From Parus major (taxonomy: Eukaryota; Chordata; Aves; Passeriformes; Paridae), in assembly GCF_001522545.3 (NCBI RefSeq), contig NC_031774.1:22244566-22308565 (forward strand): a stretch of 64,000 nucleotides of DNA. Direction: 5' to 3'. Shown one piece after another: positions 52,610 to 62,902 of the stretch. Under the pieces are notes generated by a model. It was not told the origin of the DNA. It did not search any database and worked only from the letters and a program-made list of their open reading frames with translations. Position numbers and translations under genes: made by a program. Every line of letters begins with the position of its first letter. Positions within the stretch are counted from its first letter, which is position 1.

Positions 52610-52642
52610 CTGCATTCCCCTCTGTGGCTTTTCCATTACTCT
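52610..52642 (-). other. Candidate 33-nt exon on the minus strand
   Basis: Read on the minus strand, a pyrimidine-rich run (ACACCTCTCCCATCTCTGTC) leads to TGCTCAG. A 33-nt segment ends in GCAG and is followed by GTGAGC, a near-consensus donor. The length is a multiple of three and two frames are open through it. It is very short, so coincidence is likely. Its orientation agrees with the candidate terminal exon at 31.8 kb, 21 kb away, but nothing links them directly. Confidence 0.2.
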
Positions 52643-52887
52643 CTGAGCACCATGGACAGAGATGGGAGAGGTGTTTGAGGCTGTCCCAATGTGTTAGCAC
52701 ATGCTGTCATGCGGAACCAACATTTCCAGAACAAACTCTACTAGTTACTTCACAGGGCAGCATTGTCTAAATTTGTCCCTACTTTCCTTAGTGACTAATT
52801 GTTAATGTGCTTATGCAGATAAAATACCTTTACTTTCAGTTTTCTGGTCAGCATCACAGCAAATCCAAGTGTTGTTTTCCTCTGCAG

Positions 52888-52974
52888 CTGTAGTGGAGGA
52901 TTCACAAGTCAGCAGAGTCCTCACAGATGCCTTGGAGTTTGTTGGGAACCCCCAAGGCAGTACTGATGGAAAGG
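52888..52974 (+). other. Candidate 87-nt symmetric exon
   Basis: An acceptor (GTTGTTTTCCTCTGCAG, ending at 52887) and a donor (AAGG then GTAAGC, starting at 52975) enclose 87 nt. One frame is open throughout and would be phase 1 at both ends, giving VVEDSQVSRVLTDALEFVGN and then PQGSTDGK. The peptide looks plausible but I cannot match it to a protein. An open 29-codon frame is not rare by chance, so the splice signals are the main support. It could instead be an exon of a non-coding transcript. Confidence 0.25.
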
Positions 52975-55900
52975 GTAAGCAGTGGGCAAAGCTAGAGAAA
53001 GAAGTAACTACAAAAACTGGTATGTTTTCATTTTTGCTTCAGAAATGCCTTAGTAGTCATGTGTGGAATCCAAAATGCTCTGCAAAAATAAGCTGGAGGT
53101 TCCTTTTTATCTTCTTGGGTTTTGTACTTTTTTTAAAAAAAAATATTATTTATTCTTTAAAACAGTGATTAAACAGGCAAGACAAAAGCAAAGGATGAAG
53201 GACATTTTTAGGCCAGTTATTTCAGAGAAGTCACTTGATGAATCAGAACAAATCCCCTTTAAAGCAAAGTGCTGTAGAGGTGTGTGGACGTTAGGCAATT
53301 CTTTTCTCCATGATCAAACAGGTATTCACAAATCCATCGCCAATGTGTGGAGGAGTTAACTCTCTGCTCCCTGCACTTCTCCCCTGTCTTACCCTCCAAT
53401 CCTTATAACTGCTTTCCAGAAATATCCTTGGAGACAGGTCACATTTTAGGAGAGAAAAAAGAGAGATGAGAAGGAGAAAATATGTTTGTACTCTGTCTGA
53501 GCCTCTTGACTTTTCAAGCCTTTCCTGCAAATGCATTTCACTCTACAGGCACCTTTGCTATAGTCTACAATTGTCCTTTAACATGATTTTTTCAGTCCTG
53601 TTCAAAGGATGCTCATCATCTTGGACTCTAAGAATAATGCTATGCTCTCTCCCCTTCCCTCCATGCTTTTCCATGAACACCAGCCCCTTGACACTGCTCA
53701 CATCTTTTTTCAGGACACATGGAACCCCTGTAATTAACACACAGGCTTTGGTACTGATCTCAGACAAATTGATAGATGTAAATTGAGCATGCTGCCTTTC
53801 TTAGCTGAGCCATCTCTATCCCTACAACCATGGGAATCACAGTAGCTGCTCAGACTTATGGCTTGGGTTATTGGAAATTTGAAATCAGTATCTTTTATAT
53901 AAATCTTAATTTTATAAATGAAGACTTTGCAGTGGAGAGGATTGACAGCAATCTCACACATTGCTGCAATAGGCAAGCACAGGGAAATAGAAGGTGAGAT
54001 AAGCTAATCATCCCACTCACTCCTTCAGGGCTGCTGCATTTGGGCTTGCAGGGTTCACCATCTACCACTAATTTTTGAAAACACTTTGAGTACCCTCACA
54101 CTTCAGGAGCCTAAATCACCAGTTTTACTGGTGTTTAAAAAAGTTGAGCCTTAGTAGTAAAATTAAACTCTCCAAAAGAAAAATAAACCTATTCTTGCCC
54201 TTATTTACTGTATTTATTACTCAAGATTCCTAAAGCTACACTACGAGTGGACTTGGAGTGTCCTCAGACCTCAAAAGGAGTGAAAAATGGAGCAATTTCT
54301 CTCTGAAGCCATGCTAAAACTTCTGCTGAGACAGATGCTGAAATAGTCAGGATGCATAAAGTTGCTTGACTCCTCATTGCTAAAATCAAACAGGTTTTCT
54401 CCAGCAGCTGATCCTGTGAAGACAATGGGGGAAAAAATCTGTTTTGGAGCATGAGAAAAGGATATTTTTTTACATTTCCTGAATTCTTTTAAGAAGGTTA
54501 CTGCTGGTTCGACAGAAAGGAAAATATTGCATAGCTGCTCCTTGCCAGCATGATTCTCTCTGGATTTCAAAGGCAAGATTTCTTTGTTTATTAAGAATTT
54601 GTTTTGATTGGCATACAGGAGTCTCAGAGCATCCAAGGTCTCTGCTAGCTGTGAAAAACCTAGAGAAGCCAAGTGAATCAGACTATAACCTTAAGCAACT
54701 GTGGGACAGCCTTTGAATGAACAGAGATAGCTCTCTTCATTTTTGTATGTGTGTGTCTGATTCATTGGAATAACTTTCCAAGCATTGCAATAATAATCTG
54801 TGTGAGTTGGGATTTTTGGCATCTGATAGTTACACGTTATAAAAGGGCCCAGAGGTATTACACAAAGAGCAAGAATGATAGAATGTTCTCCTTGGAAGGT
54901 TTGTTTGTGTGTGCTAAAAGGTAAACAACCCTTGATTTAGATTCCAGATGGGTTGTTTTATTTTCTGTTATTTCCCCTTGTTTTTCAAAAATTCCAGAAG
55001 CATCATTGTCTGCCTATCTTGCAGATATTTATGTGACCCTTGTGACTTTGCAGCTAACACACAGACTGCTTAGATTCATCACCAAAGGAGAGCAAGAAAA
55101 ATGTAGTACAGCTGTGCAGCTTGGTGGGTAATATGTATTGCTCAGGAACAAGGCAAGGTTGGATTCAAATTCCTGAGCTGGGGGTGAGGTTTTGATTTGG
55201 ATTTTTAAGCTAATAAGTCTTTGATGTGAAAAACAGAAACTCTTCTGTGAGAGGGATGCTGAAAGACATTCTTGCTCAGATATTTAATGAAGATTTATCA
55301 TCAAATGATTTACGTAATTTTATCTTTTACTAATAAATTGTAATTTTTATCTTTACTATTCTAGGTAAATGATTGAATTTAAATGTTTCCCTTCCAAGTA
55401 CTTTATTCTAATACAAGATTTATTATGTTATAACTTGAAAGCAATAGTTTTACACGAAATGGTGAGTGAAAGTTGAACAAGCTACTTTAATTTTGACACC
55501 TGTGGCTTCTTGCATGCCTCAGTATTCAGCATCAATATTGTCATAATTTAAATAGTTACAGAAAGGAATCGAGCTATGAACTCACAGAGAAAACTAAAGG
55601 GCTTTACAGTAGAGCTAACCAACACTTAATATTCCCAGGCTTAGAGATCATAGTGGGCCTTTTCATGTGCTCAGAACCGTGGCTTTCCATTTAATTCTGA
55701 AGAGGTTATTTTGGGTGCAGCCTCAAGAGGGACTCATTAAGTTTTGATGCTGCAGATCCTGATGTGTCAAGACATCAATATTATTTTCCATATTTACCCC
55801 ATTCTCCTGGCAGTGCTCTCCTAATCACATAAACAATCCAGCCAGATCCTAATGGACTGTGACTCTGGCAGAGCTGTAGGATTTGGAGATATGTTAGAAT

Positions 55901-57620
55901 ATTTTTTTGCTAGAAAATTTTACTAGAGGAAGGTACTATTATTGCATATAGACTTACCAAAAAGAGAGCAGTCATGTCACCCACTTTTCCTCTGTATCAC
56001 AACCTTCTCATTCTCAGTCTATTTATTAGTTTATTGTCATTCTCCTTGAAAAACAAGGTACTTGGGAAAAAAGGAATTAAATTTATGGATGTATTTGGAC
56101 AGCACTTGACAAATTGTGCTATGGAAAAATAGAAGCAAGAATAACATTTATAAAATTTTAAAATTCACTCTAAAACATGTTCATCCACTAAGATGTATCA
56201 AATTTAAGTCGGCGTTTTTTGGGAACAGAATGAAGAATTCAAGCTTCATTCAATTTTTGTCCAATGTTTTATGTTTTCCTCAGCTTGTCAGGACAAAGAG
56301 ATATGGGTCACAGCTGAATGAAACTGTTTTTGTCAAAGAAAACCTGAAGTCAAATGTCATTGTCATTCTATATAAATATTCAGCATGTGTGCAGTTCCTC
56401 CCAGGCAACCTTTCTTTCTCTGTCAGGGCACTGGCCTGAGTTAAATTTCTCAACAGGAAAGTAAAAAGTCAAAAGGAAGAGGAAAAAAAAAAAAAAGTTA
56501 GAAATTACATAAATGGTTCCAAAATGCATATTCACGCACTTTCCCAGCTGAAGGCTTAAGTGTTCACTGAACAATTATTCACGAGGACAGGTTAAATTCA
56601 CAATACTTTTGCTGTCACAAGACAAGCTTTGTCTGAAATGTTAATGATGTTGTTTTACTGTAGGAACTTCTACTGCATTTTAAGGAACAAAACAATCAGA
56701 CATAGAGGAGCAGAAGGAACACTAGGAATACCCCAAGAGTGAAACCACAGCCCACCATGTGTCAGGATGGTTCCCTGTTGGCAGCTGTCACAAATAATCT
56801 GGACTTGCTGGAATCCAGCTTCTCATCCCCAAGCACAGAAGCGATGAGGATGGCATGGCACGGAAACCTCATCTGCACCAGGGTTAACCCCATCTTCTCT
56901 TCTCCACACACATGTCCCTGAGCTGCCTTCACACTGAGCAGAGGAACCCCAACTGTGCTCTGCATCTTGAAAACCAACATTTTTCTATTAATTTTGACTA
57001 GTAATGATATGCTTCTATTTGCCTCAGTATTCCTCCTCTTCCAGGAAGCAGTTATTAGAGTCAGAGCTCCAATGTAATGACAGTCCAATGGCAAAAATCC
57101 CTGTGGTTCCCATAGAAACTTGCAGGGAGCACTCTCAGTTCCTCTCCAGTAGGAGCTCACATCGCCACGTTTGGTGTTTGTGCCCCACTATCTCAGTCAT
57201 CTTCTGCACCTCTGGCCATCTCACAGACAGAGTCCTAACTGCTGGATACCCCAGGGATAGCCCAGGGAATACTGCTGTTGCACTTGGAAATTCTTTGGGC
57301 ACGTCATCCATGTTGAGTGAGGGCTGTTTATGGGCTAAGGGACCATAACTGGTGAGAAGAGAATCTGAAAGAAAGTCAATGAGAAGAGGATGTGAGAGGA
57401 TTTCTCTCCCCCTTTTCTTCCTCCTTTCCTATATTCACTTGTCATCACAAGCCAAGTCTTCAGCTTTGGCATTTAAATTAATCCTGCTGGGTCCAAGCCC
57501 TTAAAGAAGGCTAGTGACCAACAGCTTTCCATCTCCACACTTTAAGCTGCATCCTTAAGCATTCCACACACTTCTTTTACCCAGCTAGGGCAACAGCCAT
57601 TTCTGTGTCTCTTTTACAGG
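52975..57620. other. Anonymous non-coding DNA
   Basis: No gene or transposon recognised. Frames at 54271-54672 (-, 133 codons) and 56762-57160 (-, 132 codons) have no recognisable domains. An A-run lies at about 56483-56497. Confidence 0.6.
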
Positions 57621-57802
57621 CTGCATTTGCAGTTTGTATGTCCACCATAAGATGGCATTGTCAGTTCCTACATTTATTTGTTCCACCTGCCGGTGTGCTC
57701 AGGAGCCAAACCTGCAGCCGTGCTCCTGGTGGGGAAGGCAGCGGTGTGTCAGCACTTATCCCACCCAAAGCGTGTGTAGCTCCTGCGAGCACTAGAGGAC
57801 AA
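57621..57802 (+). other. CpG-richer patch with splice-like edges
   Basis: A good acceptor (GTGTCTCTTTTACAG) precedes 57621 and an ACAA/GTGAGA donor-like site follows 57802. The 182-nt interval has about five CpG in its second half, unusual here, and is open in the frame covering 57605-57838. The translation has no domain I know. It may be an exon, a GC-rich repeat scrap or chance. Confidence 0.18.
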
Positions 57803-58752
57803 GTGAGATATAACTACGGAAAGAGACAAAGTTTTTAAACCTTCTCCAAGAAAGTGCCAGGAATAAAAATATCTTTTTTAGCCCTAAATGTAAAGATCAA
57901 AAAGAAACACTCTCTGTTCCCAGAGAGACTGATGCTCTGAAAATTATAGTAAGAGCAATTTTACTTAGAAGTACTTCAGAATATGAAAGAAAACCCAAAT
58001 TGAGAATTGAACATTCTAAGAAGGACTGGCAAGGTATTTTGTTCAAAATGATGGCCCTGATCCTCAATTAGAGTTGAAAATTGGTCAGGGCAGCTAAGAA
58101 CTGGGTGTTGATTTTGGCAGTAGCCCATTCTGGTTTATCTCCAAAAACAGAGTAGAACGACCATGTCTGCCCTGACCTGACAAAAATCTTCATATATTCC
58201 TCTTCTTGCATCATTCACAAGCACTGTTTGAATGTCTGTAAAATGTTGAAGATTGTTTATTGCTTTCATTTTCTCTTCTTTCTTATTCTTCATTTCTGTA
58301 CCTTAATTCTGGATTTCATTATTATCTGGGGTTTTTTTACAGTATCACCTTTCATTTTTTAGCAGGGGTATTTATTCTATTATTGCTTTGTGCCAATAAC
58401 ACAGGCCAGCTTATTGATCCCAGTGGGAACATTCACATGATTCAAATCGTTCATTTGCTCACATGTTTGGCTGAATTGATGTTTCTCAGCATTAAGTCCA
58501 TCTTGAAAATTTGCATAAATTGGAGCTCACAGTCCTGGATTCATTAGTTTCACCAACAAGCTGAGAGTGTTTTCTCAGTTGTCCTAGCCCCTTCAACTAG
58601 CTCTGAATTCACCTGGGAATCTTTATGAGAGAAATGGGTCTACGCTGTGATGTGGAGATGTAATGTAAGATATGTACCAGTATCTACATTTCCGGAAACT
58701 TACAGAATTGACATTTATTTCTCAGCATCAAAAATTAAGAAAATTAAGTAAA

Positions 58753-58799
58753 TACATATATATACATATATATATATATATATACATATGTATATATGC
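58753..58799. repeat. (TA)n/(CATATA)n microsatellite
   Basis: ATACATATATATACATATAT continues as alternating TA with CATA interruptions to TATGTATATATG. It is self-complementary and likely length-variable. Confidence 0.95.
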
Positions 58800-59489
58800 T
58801 GGTACATTCTGACTCATAGTTCTCTTTAATTTAGAAGTGCTTTTTAGAATTTATTTTGTCTTGGCTGGTGTGAAACTAGAAGAGACACACATTACATATA
58901 CATGTAATTATTCTCCCCTCATAAAACCCAGCCTCATAAGGGTAAGATCAGAATCCATCACAAGTAAGGGGGTGAAAATTTTCATAAGAAAGTGGTAACA
59001 AATAGCAGAGAGCCTCTTAGCAAGACATTGCCCCCAAAGAGAAAATTTCTGTTCAGTTAACTAATGTTTCAACCCTGCACATTCATTATCTGCTCTCCTC
59101 CTCCCCAAAGCTACTTCTTGCCTTCTCCATAGAAGGTCATCCCACTCACTTTTACAAATGCTAATTAATTGCCAAACATGAAGTAACATGGGTGAAGAAG
59201 GGAATGGGAACTTCTTAAAATGGTTGCAAGATGTTAAAATATTTGCCACTCATGAAAAATTATCACCGTAGTTTAAAATGAAGTATCATTAGTAGGATAA
59301 AAAAAGAGAAATGCATGCAAGTCTGGCATCTGTGGGGTATAAACAAAATTATTATTGTCTATTTCTTATCAATCAACGATTTTATTGTTGATTTTGGCAA
59401 ACAACTACACTTGTATCTTGGGAAACCAAGATAAAAAGTCTCAATATATTTCACAAAGCTACTTCAAGTGGTCAGATAGTATATTTTTT

Positions 59490-59526
59490 AAGTCTACCTT
59501 TATTTATTATAAGTCTACCTTTATTT
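59490..59526. repeat. 20-bp period tandem duplication
   Basis: TAAGTCTACCTTTATTT occurs at 59490-59506 and again at 59510-59526, identical over 17 bases with a 20-base period. It is a small slippage duplication. Confidence 0.9.
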
Positions 59527-61187
59527 CAGGTAATGCAGTACTAAATAATATCACATTCTTTTGATAAGTCTTGAGGGTTACCAGAGGGAGTTCTGAGATG
59601 CAATTTCAGTGTTTTAACCAAGCATTTTAGGTCTGAAACTAATTTGTTAAAATACCTAAGTAGAGTAAATCATGTTTCATCTTTTTGGTTATATTTCCTT
59701 CTGGTACATCATCTCTGAAGACTGTAGTGCAGATTCCTCATTCTGGATGCCACCATTTATAAGTCAAATCCTACAGATGATAGGTGCACACTAAAAGCAT
59801 TAATCCATCATTGCTTTTTTCAAATTTGGATGGATCAATCTAGGAACATATCAGTCAAAGGCACTTTTACCCCTTAATGATATTTTTATGTTCATTAGAC
59901 ATTACTGAAATGAAATACAAAAATACAACTTTCAGCTTATTCTAGCTTTGTTAGTCCATTTCATTTTTAAAGATACAGAAAAATTTTCTACCCCAAGATT
60001 ATTTTTCAACTCTGATAGCAGAATAGACCAGCTATGTATGATTTTTTTTCTTGATTTTCTGAAGAAATATTACCACTTTGGGAAAATAATTTCTTTATTC
60101 TGTATCTGAACTACTTTATCCACAGAATGGGATATTTTGTGCCATAGAGAAGTGCTCAGAAGATGCAGCACTTAAACATTTTTACGATTTATGTGGCAGC
60201 ATGAGAATCAAAAGGTGGGCAGACTGTTGTTTTTGCTTTTTATTTTAACAGCCTGGAAGGGGAGTTTAGGAATACAAATCCTCCATAGCAGCATTTTGTT
60301 GAAACCTTTATTGGATATAAAATGTTTCAAATAAAACATTTTGGCTGATGTCTGTAGTGTAGGAATACACCTTGATTCCCATCCAGCTGCTGAGATCCTG
60401 TTGTACACAAACTGTAAGCACTACAACTCCAAATACAGGTCTGACATACAACATCTAAAAGTGTTGCAAGAACCTTCCAGGGCCTGCAGATCCAGTCAGA
60501 GCCCAGTATTTCCAAAACACCCATTATATGGGAATCAACAAAAATCCAGGATGCAGAGAGAGGAAGATGTGGGGATCTTCAGAGGCTGAAAGAGAACAGA
60601 ACAAAACTTCTGTGCTGGTGTTTAATTGCCTTGCTGCTTGGCTGATGTCAGGGAACATGGCACTGAGGGTCAAGTTCTTAATATCATCATCATATTTCTT
60701 CACTTGTGCTGATAAGGCCTGTCCTTGTCCTGCTTTCAGTGAACACCCAAAGCAGGGTCAAAGAAAGCGTGTGCAGAGGACTTAGCAGTGTGAGCCCTCT
60801 TCTTAACTTATACTGAACTAGAAAGGTTTTGTTTCAAGCTAGGAGCAAGACACAGAAATGTGATGCTTCATGGTTAATATCTAAGTTTCCAGTTCTTGTA
60901 TAATTTAAGATATCTAATCTTAAAAATTTGACTCCTGCTGTTTTGGAAAAAATATGTAACTTCAATCATATCTTTACCTCCATCAGCCAGTGTGTAACTC
61001 TGTATGCTAGCACGGTGTGGCTGCAAACACTGTGTGCACCACTCCACCTCTCTGACATTGACAACTGCTGAATCTTGTGCAGAAGCTGCAGGTCTCAGAG
61101 CTCAGCCATGGCAGACTGTGACTGTTGTAGTGTGGTGATCCCAAGCACTAAGTATTGATAAATGGATGTCACTGATCTTTACCTGAT

Positions 61188-61276
61188 GGTGTTCCTGCCT
61201 TTTGCAGGAGGTTTGGACTAGCTGAGGTTTTCAAGGTCCCTCCCAACCCAAACCATTTAGGGATTCTGGGATTTTT
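61188..61276 (+). mobile_element. CR1 LINE, extreme 3' end
   Basis: GTGTTCCTGCCTTTTGCAGG, AGGTTTGGACTAGCTGAGG, TCAAGGTCCCTCCCAACCCA and AACCATTTAGGGATTCTGGG follow the last part of the CR1 consensus (CTGCCCATGGCAGGGGGTTGGACTAGATGA...AAGGTCCCTCCCAACCCAAACCATTCTATGATT). The 8-mer tail has degraded. Sequence upstream of about 61188 no longer looks like CR1. Confidence 0.88.
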
Positions 61277-62779
61277 CATCTAGCTGTTGCTATCTAACCC
61301 AAATACATGATAATTTAAAAATAAATAAAGTCTTTAGAGAGCAATTGTGATGACCTGATTATTCAAGGTCTTTTGAGCAGAAGATTTTTCCAAGTCAGTG
61401 GCACAAGTCCACAATTCCAGAGGAAGGTGAAGGTACAGCTGAAATTGAAGAGAAATTTGGCTCAGGAGGAATCTATCTGAAAGTCTTTTTCTAGTGTGAT
61501 TGTGGCTTTCCTGGCAGTTGTTTTGGAACCCTGCCAGACCTTCCCCTGATGAAAGTCAAATACAGGCAACAGTAGGAACAGTGTTTAAATAATCAGTTTT
61601 TTGTGCTTAGAACTGTCCATTTTCAAATGCAGCTCAGAAGAAGGTATAAAGTAGTGAGAATAGGTGAGGCTTTCAGAAGATCAAGGAAATAGCCTCTTGT
61701 GTGTCATAAATGCCTTTCTTTGCACAGTGCTTTAATGTGACAGGTATGGGATTTATCCTGCCCTATTTTTGGAATTGTTTAATGGTCAGTTTGTACGTCT
61801 CAGATGGCTGGTTAAGAAATTAGGCTGAAACACTGGATGGCCACATGATGAGCCTGCAAACTCCATTTGTGAATGTTGATTTGATTTATAAATGACACTG
61901 TATCCTGGATTCTGTCTGGACATTTCTCCCTGCTGGATGGCGTGGTGCTAGTTTGAAATGCAGAGTCTGCTTCCCTGCCCTTGGCTAGCAAGATAGCTGC
62001 AGCCTAGGTGGAATAGTTAGGATTTTAGGTGGGCTGCAACCAAATAAAGGTATCAACTGGCTTGTGCTAGGGGCAGGAGAAAAGGTAACTAAGTGGGCTG
62101 AAACTTTACGTATCAGTAACTTTAATAATAGGCATTTATGAGGAATGAGGAGGCTTACAAAGGAAAATGAGGGAGGACCTGAAGGAATGAACAGAGTGAC
62201 TAAAAGAGGTAAAGATTTTGAAAGATGCTTCCATCTGACCGTGTCTTTCCACAGCTGATTATATTGTGTGTGGTGTTCATGTGTGAAGCATGATTATTTT
62301 AGAAGCCTCACTGAGAGTATTCTCCAAGCTGTCACATCATTTCTAACCAGTGAGAAGTAAGCCCCCAAGTCCAGGATTTTTGAGGATTGTGCAGTCTCTT
62401 CTAAAAAGCCTCTGGAAGAACTGCACTGTTAAGTGGACATGGGCTGCCAGACTGTAGAATGCTAATTTTCAGGAAAGAGAAAAAACGAGAATATCAGAAT
62501 CCCAAAAATCATGATTAGAAGAGCTGAGTTTGTGAGATACCTTTGGAATCTCATTAGTTCTTTCAATTTAAGGGCATGGGACATCCAGAAAATGAAGATT
62601 CTTGCTGAAGTCTGGTAAGCATCTTAGTGGAGTGTCCACCAAGGCTATAGAAAAAACGCTTCTGGGTTTTGTTGGTGCAATGGTGTTTTCTAATTTTGCT
62701 CTCCATGGAGCAAAGATTTTATTCCTCCCTCAATAATAAAATATCCTGTCTCCATGAGTGCACATTATGTATATTTAAT
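61277..62779. other. Anonymous non-coding DNA
   Basis: No gene recognised. GGCGTGGTGCTA at about 61939 matches part of a passerine tRNA-derived SINE head, but its flanks do not, so I do not call one. Confidence 0.6.
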
Positions 62780-62824
62780 GTCCTATCACTAAATGCCCTT
62801 GTAAAAAGTCCCTCTCCATCCTTC
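62780..62824 (-). mobile_element. CR1 fragment, inverted segment
   Basis: GTCCTATCACTAAATGCCCT followed by TGTAAAAAGTCCCTCTCC is the reverse complement of the CR1 internal stretch GGAGAGGGACTTTTTACA...GGGCATGTAGTGATAGGAC. It directly abuts a CR1 piece in the opposite orientation starting near 62825. In the consensus this segment lies just upstream of that neighbour. Confidence 0.85.
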
Positions 62825-62902
62825 AGCAAAGAAGAAATTCTTTTCTGTGAGGACAGTGAGACACTGGAACAGGTTGCTCATGGAAGTGTTGGGTGCCCCA
62901 CG
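62825..62902 (+). mobile_element. CR1 fragment, direct segment
   Basis: AAGAAGAAATTCTTTTCTGT, GAGGACAGTGAGACACTGGA, ACAGGTTGCTCATGGAAGT and GGGTGCCCCA follow the CR1 order AGGAAGAAATTCTTTACTGTGAGGGTGGTGAGACACTGGAACAGGTTGCCCAGAGAAGT...GGATGCCCCA. Similarity stops soon after, so the 3' end is missing. The 96-codon frame crossing this region is repeat-derived. Confidence 0.88.

Larger units (their letters stand above)
57803..61187. other. Anonymous non-coding DNA with AT repeats
   Basis: It contains a TA-rich microsatellite (58753-58799) and a 20-bp period duplication (59490-59526), listed separately. No gene is recognised. Confidence 0.6.

Noticed and set aside
60979..61021. 43-nt minus-strand segment with GGAG/GTAAAG donor and TTTGCAG acceptor
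   Set aside because: The region before the acceptor lacks a real pyrimidine tract, so the exon reading is weak.
61930..61960. GGCGTGGTGCTA match to a passerine tRNA-derived SINE
   Set aside because: Only about 11-12 bases match. The A box, B box and CR1-like tail expected around it are absent.
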